Shown here piece by piece: positions 42,120 to 54,100 of a stretch of DNA of 64,000 nucleotides (the stretch's first letter is position 1; each line of letters begins with the position of its first letter). Made by a program: the position numbers and the translations under genes. Location: positions 748,501-812,500 of the forward strand of contig OX485808.1 in NCBI GenBank assembly GCA_950295325.1, given 5' to 3'. The stretch comes from Polytrichum commune. Taxonomy: Eukaryota > Streptophyta > Polytrichopsida > Polytrichales > Polytrichaceae. The notes below the pieces were generated by a model. The model made no database searches. It was not told the origin of the DNA and was given only the letters and a program-made list of their open reading frames with translations.

Positions 42120-44552
42120 GTGGAGGAGGAAAGAAACAGAGAAAGTGAGAGCAGCAGCAGCAGCAATATGAGGGCCGCCAGTGAGGTTGAGATGCTGCAA
42201 GCGCGTGCGCAGTTGATGCGGGAGAGCCTCGGCAAGAACCAGAGCGCGACGGAGTCGATGATCTCCATCCTCCGCTGCTTTGACCACCGTCTCTCTACGC
42301 TCGAATCTGCAATGCGTCCTACTCAAGTACTTCTTTGGCCAATTCTCATATCAACCACGATTATTGAACATCAGTATCTAGAGAATTATTTTTTGCGGAA
42401 CCACTCCGATTCGTGTGCATTTTGCGCAGTAATTTCTTGAACGTCAAATCTTGATGCGGGCAAAGGCAGACGTGTCTGCGCAATTGCACTTGCTCCTCCT
42501 TCTACTGAACTTTCAAAAGTGGATGTCCAAGGCTCACATTGCCAAAAGTTGAACCAAATTAGTTTGAGTGCCGGCTTGCGAACCGGTTCTTGATTTCATT
42601 GCAGACAATTCTCTTATGCTTGTTTTAATGTCGTATCACTTGTATAACGTTCACTAATTTCTTAGAGGTTTCAGACATGAATACACGGGGATAATGATGT
42701 AATGTAATGTATATCTTGATTGATAAACTTCACAGCAGGTTATCTTCTCTCCGGGTTTATCGACTTAAGTGAATTGGTCTTAAGATTAATAGTCTTCCTC
42801 TCTAAACTGAACGCTGACTATCAGCAACATGTGTTACCACCAAGACAACAGTCGGTGGTGAAGGTAATCTTAGTGCAATATTAACACCGATACAAAGTGA
42901 ATATATTGCCTAAGGAAGGGGGAGGATGAAGGATAAGAAAATGTGAACTAATATTCGTGTTAGCTGTGAAGCCACAATTACGATTGTGTAACTTTGATAA
43001 ACAACAATTGTCTCCATGTCTATCTCGATTATCTTACAGCTGGACATGATCTCCAAGTTTGCCGACAAAATGGTCTGTCATCTGAAGCCTGATTCTTAGC
43101 AATGTCTGATTGAGCAGAAGTATATTGTAAGTCGTGAAGTTTCCTCAAGTAAAATCAGAACAATTATCTGGAACCGCTTCTCTGAAATTGCATAAATGGA
43201 GTGGGGATAATAATTCTGCAAGATTCTTGAAGGATTTGACTTCTTTCAGTGAAGTTCGAATTAGAAAGAAAAGATTATGTAGGAGGTCTTGTACGATGGA
43301 TTCTGAAGGAGTTTGGAGAATTCTGTTCCAACATTTTTGTCGCAAGTGTGGATGTGAACCATGGTTGGTTGTGCTTGATACAGAGATGCACGGGCTTCAA
43401 CACTGGAGCAGAGTTTAAGAAAGCTTGGAGTTGAGAAGTTGAGTAAGGAGGATGTGCAGAAGATGCAATGGGAGACTCTAGAGGGCAAGATTGTCAGGTG
43501 GAACCAGTACATGCGTATAGCTGTAAGTTGCTTTTTACCTGCTTTTAAAAATCTCTTGAGCTTGTTTAGTGTTTAGCATGTTTTGCTTGGATTGTGAATC
43601 AGAAGGACATTGTCTTTTTTTTTCTGCAATGCTTTAAGTGACATCCAAGTGATGATGGGTGGCAAATGCAGAGTATATTTTCTGTAAATATTATTATTGT
43701 CTCATCTATCCTCCAAGGAAGCAGTACATCATTGGATTTTGTTGAATCTCATATTCTTTGTTGGTGGTTGGTGGGTTCAGGTGAAGCTCTTATCTGCTGC
43801 TGAGCGCACGTTGTGTGACCAGAACTGGTACCACTTAGATCCACACAGGGAGAAATGGTTTGCAGATATGACAGACTGGAGTTTGCACATGGTCCATAGC
43901 TTTGGAGAAGCTGTTCCAAAGAGCAAGAAGTCACGAGAGAAACTCTTTGTATTGCTTGATATGTATGAAACAATGCATGAGCTAATTCCCGAGGTTTTGA
44001 CCTGCCACCTTCCCATCTGATGGAATGATCTTTTGATGTAATTGGTAGTTGATGTTTAAGTAGAAAGATTTGTGGTCCATCTACATGGTCAGCAGCACCT
44101 GTCGTTGCTACTTTTTGTTTTGTTTTGGTTTGGTTTGAAGCTTATGTACCCATCTGTAGGAATGCATAGGGACTCCTTTATCTGTAAAATGGTTGTGATT
44201 AGATATGTGGAGGGTTGATGTTTCGGTGCAGGTGCATCGTCATCTAGCTTTATTGCATGAGGGGAATTGATTGCTATATTCTTATAAGATCCAACAATTG
44301 TCTGTAGTAGATTAGTGACATATGACGTCGATTTGGAGGATTGCAGATAGAGGTTATCTTTTCCTTGTCATCAGCAAATGGCATGAGGCAAGCTGCTCAA
44401 GATTTGATGCAGCATCTAGCACAAACTGCCAAGGAGACTTTCGGTGATTTTGAGGATGTAGCAACAGATGGTACGAAAACACCAGTCTTGGATGGGACAG
44501 TGCATCCACTCACAAGTTATGTTATCAACAATGTGAAGAAATTCCTATTTGA
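42120..44552 (+). pseudogene. EXO70 exocyst subunit, partial (first exon and three central exons)
   Basis: EXO70 proteins are exocyst subunits that tether secretory vesicles to the plasma membrane. Exon 42120-42326 (start ATG 42120, or 42168) encodes a typical N-terminus: LMRESLGKNQSATESMISIL then FDHRLSTLESAMRPTQ. Three further exons join in phase. 43384-43522 has LEQSLRKLGVEKLSKEDVQK. 43781-43993 has KLLSAAERTLCDQ and EKLFVLLDMYETMHEL. 44347-44552 has LAQTAKETFGDFED and LDGTVHPLTSYVI. The 44552 donor leaves a split codon, as expected before the next family exon. The exons for roughly residues 70-170 and the C-terminal third, which binds membrane lipids, were not found within the next kilobases. 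The parts seen have no stops, so it is either a recent truncation or a gene with exons I missed. A hAT element lies 0.8 kb upstream. Confidence 0.8.
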
Positions 44553-46925
44553 GTAAGTTCTACCTCATTGAACGGTCTTGTGTTATGCCATTACTTTATT
44601 TCTGCAGACATGTCTGGTTATACTCTCATTTGAGTTAATGGTGAAGAGGTCTCCCTCTTGTTGGTGGGTGATGATGGCAGCTATAAAAACACTTTGAAGC
44701 ATCTCTTTGGCGATGCCACGGTCCCCTGTCGCAGCGCCCCTGCCTAGGGTTTCGCCATAGCCAACCAATCCACTCCCCGCACATGCCATCTGCGTGTGCC
44801 CTCACTACATGCGTCCCTCCATGTGCTCCTTCTCCTCTTGCCGTTACTCCCAACCCTTTCTTTCGCAAATTCTGTGCTGTTCCAAGGTCCCGCGGGCCAC
44901 ATAGGGGGTTTGGTGCTCTCATGCGGCGGTGAACACCCTTTTCCGCTGGTTTTCTCGTCACTAAGCAGGCCGTGGTGGGAGCATCAAAACCTGATCGAGG
45001 TCGGTGCGGTTGTGGTTGGTTGTGAGAAGGTGAGAATCTTCAATTTTCATTGTTGTTGTTGTTCTGCATTGCTGGCTCACGAGGAGTTTCTGGTCCACCA
45101 CTGTGAGTGAGATTACGTTGTAAAGGACTCGTCTATCGAATTGATAGAATTTGGGAAGAGGATTGGATGAATTGATGATGATGTCTTGTGATTCTTGTTT
45201 CCTATCAAGAACATTCGTGTTACCTCGGAGCGTCGATTATCGTATTTTAGGATCAGGTAGTTTTGGATGTCGAGAATAAGGATAAGGTAGGTGTGCCTAA
45301 TTTAGATACCTCTCTCTGTACACCCACTTCTAGAGAAGTAAGATATGAAACACGCAATTAGTGCAGATGATTGCCAATTGCAATTCGTGTCCGTAGCCAT
45401 TAGCCTTATAGCTTTTGGATCTCATCTGAATAATTTATTCATTATCAAAGTGAAGATTCTTGTGCTCATTAAGTGGTCATAATGGTCCCCCAATCATATC
45501 GACCATTGAGCCTAGAGTAGTTAGTATAGTTCGAACACATGTCTTTTTGGTGCCCGTTCTTAGATCCACTATTAACCACATACCAATCAAATACAGGCGT
45601 CCAAATTATTGCTAGGTGGGAATTAGGCACGTTTACCGCATGCGAATTTTGAGGATGCAGGAGCGAGGGTGGGTAATTTAAGTGCGGGGGTTTACTTGCC
45701 GGTAATGTTTGGCTTGTCAGGTGCGTGGGTTGAAGTCAGGAATCACCTCATTTGGTTGAGGAGTGGTGGAGTTGGAGAGCTTGTCAGGATTTTTGGAGGT
45801 GTGCACCCTGGGCCCGACGTCCGACGGGTTTTGGACAGGGGTAGCCATAGACGAGGTCAATTGCAAGAGGAGTTTCTGAAGTGGTAATTGGATGAGGGGG
45901 TTGTGTTGGACTGTTAGTGAGGGAATTTGAGCCAGCAAAGAGCTAAGGTAAGCGGGCCTTTCATGGTCACTTTTGCTAATTAGACTGCTATACTTGAGTG
46001 GTGTGTGCTTAGTCATCATAAATGGGGGGGGGGGGGGGGGGGGGGACCTATATGACCATCTATGTCCACAAGAATTTTTACTTTGATAAACTATAAGATA
46101 CTCATATGAACTCTGAAAATAATGAGGCAAATGGTCAAGTAACACGATTTGGCATCAGCAATCATCTCACACTATTTGTGTGTTTTGTATCCTAGGTGAT
46201 GTGGGTGCAGAGCTTAAAGTGTCCATTCAAGGCCTGCCTACTTTATATTGTCTAGAGACCTCAGTTGAAGGTTAATCTCACGTTCATCTCAGACTATTGA
46301 CCAAAGGATTTCCTTGAAATGGACACTTGAGTTGGACTCTGTTGAGGTAGGATTTGGCTCTTGTTTCAGGAATGTGACAAACTTCTTATTTTGAAGCAGT
46401 TTGGCAAGTGCAAGGAGTGTGCGTAATTATTACAGGGATTCTCGATGCGTGACATTCTTAAGATATATACCTTTCTCTGCCGGGGAGCCTGGGCTGCCTG
46501 GGTGCTTCTCTTGCAGAAGCCCAGCCCAGGGTGTGGTTCCCAGACCGGAGGCGCTCAGAGTCATACATTGAAGAGGCTTTCCCGGAGTATTATATAACCA
46601 GGGGCAAGGAGGAAGCAGCTGCATCAGGTGCAGGGGACTAAAAGAGACGACAGATCTGCTTGCTGCATCTTTTCTAGAGCCTTGGCTTCTTGTACAAACG
46701 TTCAAATTTGGATTTCTGGAAACAGAAGAGGAGTGGAGTAATTGGTATACCTGCACTATTGCAGTTTCCCCCTGATGTATTTTTCAAGGACATCGAGAAT
46801 TGTTAAAAGGAATTCCTCCATTATTTTTGTGTCTCCATCAGCAATATTATCAGTACAGATAACGTGCTTGGTGCTGAGTACACTTTTTCCTTGCATTTGA
46901 GGATATTTTGGCAACACTTGAAGTC
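44553..46925. other. Region between EXO70 exons and the acidic ORF
   Basis: A TATA-like GCTATAAAAACAC (about 44679) is followed by CTAGGGTTT (telo-box-like, 44743) and a GC-rich patch to 45020, which resembles a plant promoter and leader. ORF 44796-45110 begins with a hydrophobic signal-like stretch (VLLLLLPLLPTLSFA) but has no domain. A possible exon with acceptor at about 46515 reads VWFPDRRRSESYIEEAFPEY to a stop near 46640; its family is not recognised. A run of 22 G is at 46024-46045. Confidence 0.35.
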
Positions 46926-47555
46926 ATGGATGGGAGTGGGGAATCAAAGGCACGTATGTCTGCGACAGAGGAATGTTCTGAAGTTGTTGCTGTTCCAGCT
47001 GCATGCCCTGTCCCTTGTTGTGAAAGATGCATGGGAACGGATGAAATTCAGATGTTAGAGGAAGCTCTGGCTCTGGACAGCACTATGACCAAAGCTAGCT
47101 TAGTTTTGGTTGATGGAAGCACCATGGTAACAGCTGATACTGAGTCCACGGAAGCGCCTGAGGCCCTTGATGAAAGTATGGTAGTCGGTGTTAATGCTAC
47201 TTGGGAACTGGCCCTGGCGTTTGATACCGTTGTGATGGAGGCAGTCGGAGCTCCAGTTGCAGAAAGTACAGTAACAGGTGAAATTGAGGCGCTGGAGGAA
47301 ACTCGTGATCTTGACAATACTGTGACTGAAGCAGTTGTATCTCCAGTTGATGTTACTATTGCCCACGTCTCTTCTCCTGTGGTTGCGGTTATTGAAGGCA
47401 GCCCTGAAAAGGGCCAGGTGCAGAGTCTGGGAGAGTCTTCTGCTGACCATATTAATTCTGGCGAGAGCACCGATGTTGCTGTAAATGCTGTTGAACCAAC
47501 TTTGTTCTTTCCTGCGTTGGTGAGTGAGCAGCTTCTGACATCTCTTCTATCTTAG
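46926..47555 (+). CDS. Acidic repeat-like protein, function unknown
   Basis: The frame is open from 46878 and the first ATG is 46926, giving about 209 residues. The segment may be the last exon of a longer gene, since TTTGAG just before 46902 could be a weak acceptor. The protein is acidic and rich in Ala, Val, Glu and Thr, with a Cys cluster CPVPCCERC near residue 25. Two related segments occur, EIQMLEEALALDSTMTKA and EIEALEETRDLDNTVTEA, suggesting internal repeats of about 80 residues. No transmembrane helix or catalytic motif is seen. GTGATGTAAATACAGACACT occurs twice after the stop, perhaps in the 3' UTR. I do not recognise the family; coding status is likely but unproven. Confidence 0.5.
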   Translation: MDGSGESKARMSATEECSEVVAVPAACPVPCCERCMGTDEIQMLEEALALDSTMTKASLVLVDGSTMVTADTESTEAPEALDESMVVGVNATWELALAFDTVVMEAVGAPVAESTVTGEIEALEETRDLDNTVTEAVVSPVDVTIAHVSSPVVAVIEGSPEKGQVQSLGESSADHINSGESTDVAVNAVEPTLFFPALVSEQLLTSLLS

Positions 47556-47689
47556 ATTGTGACAGCACTCAAGGATTATATTTTTGGCAACCCAATTGGA
47601 GTTTTTTGCAAGTTGGAGATACATTTGATTGGAAGTGTTTGAGCTAGGGACGGCTAGCTAGGGCTTGTCCATCTGTGTCTGTAAAGGGC

Positions 47690-47925
47690 GCAAATATCGA
47701 GTGATGTAAATACAGACACTTTTGTCCCTTGTGTGCTTTTGAAATTTAGCATAGACTTATGTAAATATTTAAATGTAACTACATGCATTCTGTGGGATCC
47801 ATTGTTTATGTGCGAATAATTATTATATTGAGCACTGGAGGAAGTGTGGAGGAGGGTAGCTTAGGTTGCTGGCACGGACGCAAACGTGGAGTGATGTAAA
47901 TACAGACACTTTGGCTAGCCTGCCA
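47690..47925 (+). repeat. Repeated 3'-flank motif, GTGATGTAAATACAGACACT
   Basis: The motif appears at about 47700-47719 and 47891-47910, preceded in both by (G)CGCAAA-like sequence. A shorter related copy (AAGTACAGACACTTTGGCT) is at about 48878, beyond the Harbinger-like insertion. Confidence 0.7.
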
Positions 47926-47930
47926 ACTAA

Positions 47931-48711
47931 GGGCCGGTTTACACTATGGACCATGAAGTCGGATCATGGAAGATGGCCTTTGTCAATGGTCCGAGTTCAT
48001 GGGCCGACTTACATGGTCCGCCTTCATAAAAAATTGGTTTTGAGATCCTTGGGCCCCTTACTAGGTGTAAACCGAATGTGGACCAAGAAGAACGACCATG
48101 CACCAAAGAGTGAAGGTGCTGTTTTTTTTAATTCATGCCCAAAAAGGGCGATTTTGAAAAAAATTCAAGTTTGACCATTCTCTTGTCTTCTCTTGGGCTT
48201 CACTTGTCTTCACGTCTTGTTAAATGTGTCAAAGATGTGGCTTGCAAATCTTCTCACAACAATTTTTACAAAAAAATGAGCAATTTAATTTGTACATGTT
48301 CAGTGTAATTTACATGTGACATGTACCTTGTGTTGTCACTACACTAAATAGGATATTTAGTGTTTGATTATATTTGATGTTGTTACCACCCTACCTTGCC
48401 CAACACTAAAGTTCAATTCTTTGATAATTAGTGCTGGAAGAGTTCCCATTGTGGTTCCTTTGACCACCTTGATCTACAGTCACCAAACGACTTCAGATTT
48501 TTTGTTTCCGTTTTGCAATTGTAAATTTAGAAAGTTTTGGGGCATGTAATATACCATTAGTACGGTATTTTCAAGACCTTTCCAACGGTAAATTACAAGC
48601 CTCCATATTCCAAACACTGCAATTGGTAGAGCAAAAAAACAAATCTGCACTTAAATTCTTGAGTTTTAGATGTCCCACATTATTTGGTGAAACATGTGGG
48701 AGCCGGTTTAA
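47931..48711. mobile_element. Harbinger-like element, copy B, truncated at one end
   Basis: It starts GGGCCGGTTTACACTATGGA after TAA (47928-47930) and is inverted relative to copy A (33935-35322). Similarity runs through CATGTGACATGTACCTTGTG and ATGTCCCACATTATTTG to about 48711 and then stops abruptly. The inner MITE block survives only in part (48339-48434). Confidence 0.8.
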
Positions 48712-51126
48712 GGTGGAGGGAGGAAACCCAATAATTGTCCAAGGTCCAAGTGTTACTCATTCCCCAATGTACACTTGGAATCCACAAGGCATGAAACACT
48801 ATCATATTGAAAAATTTAAGGTTTTTGACTGTGCACCTCTTAAAGTCAGGACAATAGTACAAGAAGAATGAATCTCGAGCAAGTACAGACACTTTGGCTT
48901 GCATGGGTCTTGTCTGTAGAATCGGTGACCCAGTGTGAACCATGATCCTTTGGATAAAAGCGCCTTCTTCTGTGCTATAGCCAACCTTCTCTCCTCCTAC
49001 TGGCCTTTGTTCACCACTTTGGCTCTCACGATCAATCAACTCCCATAACTTACAGTTTCTCTGGTGATGATGGTTCGTGGCTCACAACGGCAGTGGTTTC
49101 TGATGACACTCAGGGTCATGGGCATTGATTTATTATTCTTTGGGCTCCTCGTCCCTTTCACTTCCCAAGCTTTGTTGGATGCTACCTCTTCTTTCACTGT
49201 GCAACGATGAAGAAAAGGTATGTAACTGTTAGAAATATCGCTTGGCTCGATCAATTTGTGTGCAACATGTGGTTCTACCAATAGTTGAAGATTTGTTTGT
49301 TTCTTTGAGAACGTATCAATATCTTGAAGTGAAGTAGGTGTATGTCATGCAGAGAGGTGGGTACATACGAGGTAATCTACTTCACATGTAGGTTGCTTCC
49401 TATTTACTTGCGCTCTTCTTTGTGGATCATATTTGTTGGTGGTTGTTTAGTGAAGAAACTTGGTTGCCTCAATGTTGAGTTGAGCAACGTTTGTTCCTAG
49501 GGATCTTGTGCACCCAACAATTTAGTGAGCAATCAAGACCATAGACATTGAGTGTGGGATTAAAAACGGCGGGCCATGTTGATTAGAGTGGTTTTCATGA
49601 CTTGTCATGTAGCACCAAGTGTGGCATGACACCCTCCCTATTTGCCACTCAGTGACTACAACACATATAGATGCATATGGTCGACGACATCTGGTGTGGG
49701 CCACGCTAACTTTAGCGTTTAATGTGGTGTTGTAGAGTAGGGACTGGTGCGACTCCCCCGATAGCATGGGTCATGAAGATTGGGAAGTTGACTTCAAGGG
49801 CAATCTTACCACATCACCACCATCATTGGTATATCCTATCCCTTCACATAGTTGCAAATCTTTCTCTATTTCAACACAATCATGTGCTTGCATGATTCAT
49901 GTAGGAATTTCTATCCACCATGTTCTTGGGTTGAAATTACCGTCCTATTTGGGAATAGTTGAACGACTCGGAGGGATAGTGGTGCGTGATAATGGTATTG
50001 AGTGGCATGTGCAGTCGTAAACTATTTTTAAGAGCAAACTAATTGCTTGAGGAGAATTGTGAATAGATTATAAGGATGTTATCCACCTGTGTAGTGTGAA
50101 TCCGTCAACCCAAGCGTGTTGAGTGCAACCTCGCTTAGGTTCGAATGTTATACTCATCTAACTGAGTACTAGGATCGAAGTAAATCTAGACAAAATAGTT
50201 TATACGAAAATAATAATGCATGTGAGGATATTGTTTCCATCATATGTTGGTACATGTACATTACGAAACAAACGAACTTGTTTCACAACTAACATTGGGG
50301 AAAAAAGTAACGACATATGATGAAATTCCTAGTTAATGTACATATCTTGAAGCGTCTCTAGATACATGTTTTACTAAATTTGGTACATATTTTTTGTGGT
50401 AATTGGAAATTTAATATAACTCTGCAAGTAAATTCTACAAAATGCACAAAAGCTTTCACAATCTAGAGATATGATTGACAATAGATGTATCATTTTCATC
50501 TAATTTTCCATATTTCATCCCAATGATGTGTGTTTTAAGGTGAGGTTATTATAGCTTATATATTATGGATGAAAAGAATTCAAAGTGAAAGTGTCATTGG
50601 ATGTAAAAGTGGATTATATATGTACTAATACAAATACTTGAATAATATCATGATACAAGTTTGAAAAGATTTGTATTATATATAGTACAATGCTCATGCT
50701 ATATTGTATGAATGGTTTATGAAGGTTTCTTTACACCTTAATATCTTCTATAAATGTAGAAAATCAAGGTTGCCCAAGATCATTTAACGTCCTAGATTAT
50801 GTTACAAACATGTTTATCACATGAAGTGATTAAGTTGTGTATGTTCCCTGGTAGACTATATGGCGTTGGAACTAGTAAGGATGACCTTTTACAATACATC
50901 ATTTTATTCTTAAATCCTAGATTTGATTTTGACAAATGTAATATATGTTGCATACAATAAATCAATACAAGTGTGTAGTACATGGAGGTGCATTATTATT
51001 TTTGACTTTTGGCTTGATGTGCAGATGATTATATGATCCTTCAAACTTCCTTCGTAATACAAATTCCTTTGGAATTAAGGTTTTATAAAGTAGATATATT
51101 TGAGGGGTTGTGGCAAGTATTGCATC
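48712..51126. other. Gene-free stretch upstream of the NLR gene
   Basis: Short ORFs only. The last kilobase is AT-rich (TATATATTATGG, TATATATAGTAC at about 50560 and 50683) and must hold the NLR promoter, but no single TATA box or start can be chosen. Confidence 0.35.
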
Positions 51127-54100
51127 ATGGACAACTCATTGTTATTCATGGAGTGCTCAAAAAAATTGAAGCTATTGGATCAAAAGAAAATTTTATTGAA
51201 TGCAAAACAATGTTTGCATTTAGAAATCATATCGAATCTTGCTGTAGAATATATCAAGACATTGGTTCGACAAGCTCATCACAAACTGGAGCTTGGACCA
51301 AATATGGAGGATTTATATCGAGTTGTGTGTAAAATCGAGGCATTAATCCAAGATTGCGGTAGGGACGATTGGATTCATGCATCATTGTGGCAGATGAATA
51401 ATGAAGAGGAGTTTCGCGAGTTGCTTGAAGAGCTCAATTATGTTTTCAATACATTGTGTGAGCAATTCCAAATATTGGGGATAATGACCATGGGCCTTCA
51501 AAAGGCCATAGAGTTCAATCCGATCAATATTACAGAAGTGGAGAAAGACCGAAAGGCATTGGTCGTACAATTGTTGAAACATATTGATGCAACAAAGTCC
51601 TTGAAGGACGAGGAAGTTGCAAAGTATGCTTACGAGCGGTTGGTTTGTCTAATGGATGGAGAAGGCGTTGAGTTGAATTATGGAACATTTCCAACGTACA
51701 ACCGGATTCCTGAACGATCAACTCCATTGGGAGGTGGTGCTTGTGGACAAGTATACGAAACAAATTGCTTCGGCTTGGAATTGGCTATGAAGGTTTTTAA
51801 AGCGGTTGACATTGGTTATGAAGATAAAGCGTATGAAAACTTCAAGAAAGAAGTGGGCATCTTAGCAGGGTTGAGTCATCCAAACATTGTTAAGTTCATA
51901 TGTTGTGGTGAAGAATATGACCATGATGGCAAATGGCGATATATAGTGATGGAAAAGATGGAGAGAAATCTTGCAGTTGTAAACAAGAAGAACGTTGATT
52001 TGCAACGATCTAATCTTGTTGTCGTTGATGTGATGTTCCAAATTGCAAGTGGAATGCTCTATCTCCATGACATGAATGTTGCACACCGTGACTTGAAGCC
52101 CGATAATATACTTGTGAGCTCCTTGAATGATCCCATATTGGATTTCATAGGCTACATGAAAGTTAAATTGGTGGACTTTGGAATTTCAAAAATTGAAGCA
52201 CAAGATGCATACGAAGAGCCAACATCCCATAATCTAGGTACGACTGGGTTTAGGGCACCAGAGACATTTTCAAGATTTGATGATCCATTGAAACCTCATG
52301 TAAATGCTTTCAAAAGTGACGTATTTAGCTTTGCCATGGTGTGTTCTTACATTCTTACAAAGGTGATTCCATTCTCACACTGTAGGAGATCCGAGATAAA
52401 AAGAATGATGGAAGTTGGAGAGAGGCCAAGGTTGCCGCCCGATTGCCCCGAATCATTGCCAACTTTGATGAAAGACTGTTGGTCTTTCGAACCATCAAAA
52501 AGGCCAACCTTTCAAGATATTTGTTCGAGGCTCCATCAAATTCAGCAAGAACTTCATTTGAATGCTTCAAACAATATGAACCATGTTGTGGAGATGGACA
52601 AGTCCAACATGCCTCGAACTCAAGAAACTAGTGGGAACATTCTACCAACAATAGATACTATGGAGCACAAGGGGGACACAAATGCAAAGAAAGTAGGAAA
52701 CGAGTTTGTTGGTTTGCAAGAAAGAACCCCAAGGGTCATGAAGGCATTGGAGAAACACTCTATAGTGGCCATTATAGGGGTGGGTGGAATGGGCAAAACT
52801 ACATTGGCCAAAACTGTGATGGAGTGCATGCGTGGTCGTTTTGAAGCATTTAGCTTTACTTTCATGAAGAATGAAAATTGTGGCAATATCGAGATATTCA
52901 AAGAAATTTTGAACAACTTGGGGACAAAGGTTGATGATGTGAAAAACATTGTAGAAGCCAAGACCCATCTTTGTGAAACAATCACAAATAAAAGAACTCT
53001 CATTGTTCTTGATGACATTGGTAGTAGTACACAAATTCATGAATTGATGGATGTTGCGATCTTTAAAGCCAAGCGTACTAACAAGATGATCATCACAACT
53101 CGTGATTGGCACCTTGTGGAACACCTCGGAGATGTTGGTCGTGTAGATTTGGATGAACTCATCAAAGGGGAAGCTATGAAATTATTTTCGAGGCATGCTT
53201 TTGGTGATCAAGGATATGAAACACCATCTCATATGGTGGACATCGTCGAGAAAATTGTGGATGCATGTAAAGGGTTGCCTTTGAGCTTGAAGGTTGTGGG
53301 TGGAACATTGTATGGATTCAAGAGACTACGCATTTGGGTGCGAGCTTTGCAAAGACTACAAAGGGCAAGAGCCTTGGGATTGGAAAATAACAATGAGGTT
53401 TGGCATTGCCTACGGATAAGCTTTGATGACCTTACCCAAGAAGAAAAAGATTTATTTTTGGACCTATGTTGTTATTTCAGCAAAGATTTGGTCCCAATGG
53501 ATACATTAAAAATTGTGACCTCATCATGTTTATGGAGAGATGTCAACAAAAATGCTGAAGAGTCTTTGAAACGTCTGGAAGATAAATCTTTGGTTAAGAT
53601 TGACAAGGATGGAGTCTATGAAGTCCATGAACAATTACGGGATATGGGACGTATGATTGTGGAAACAGACCCCATGTATATTGGTACTCGATGGTGGAAA
53701 ATACAAAAAGCAACATGGAGTGGGAAAACACAAAACGTTATGGAGCGTATCGAATGTCTTTCTTTCAATGAACCAACGAAGGAGTTTGAAACACACTTCG
53801 ACATGGCAAAACCTTTGTCTTTGCTTCGATTTTTTGGATTTCAAGGTTTTGAGGGTTCAATGTCATTTGATAAGTTTTTGAGTCAATCCAAAAAACTCCA
53901 ATTATTGATGGTGATTTGCCAACCAAAATGGAATTTTGGAATGACCTCAAATCCATTTTTGTTCAATTGGGGCAATCACATAGATTTGAAAATTTTGGTG
54001 ATTGAAGGCATATCTAGTCTATATGAAATCAGTGATAGTATCGGACAATTGACATTCTTATACAAAGTGAGGATAAAAGATTGCCCAAATTTACCATCCG

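Noticed and set aside
44796-45110. Secreted protein with a signal peptide
   Set aside because: The hydrophobic start is signal-like, but the remainder lacks domain or repeat structure and lies in a GC-rich promoter-like patch. Kept only as a note in the region entry.
45717-46145. 142-codon minus-strand ORF with a proline run
   Set aside because: The prolines come from the 22-G tract. There is no domain and no supporting structure.
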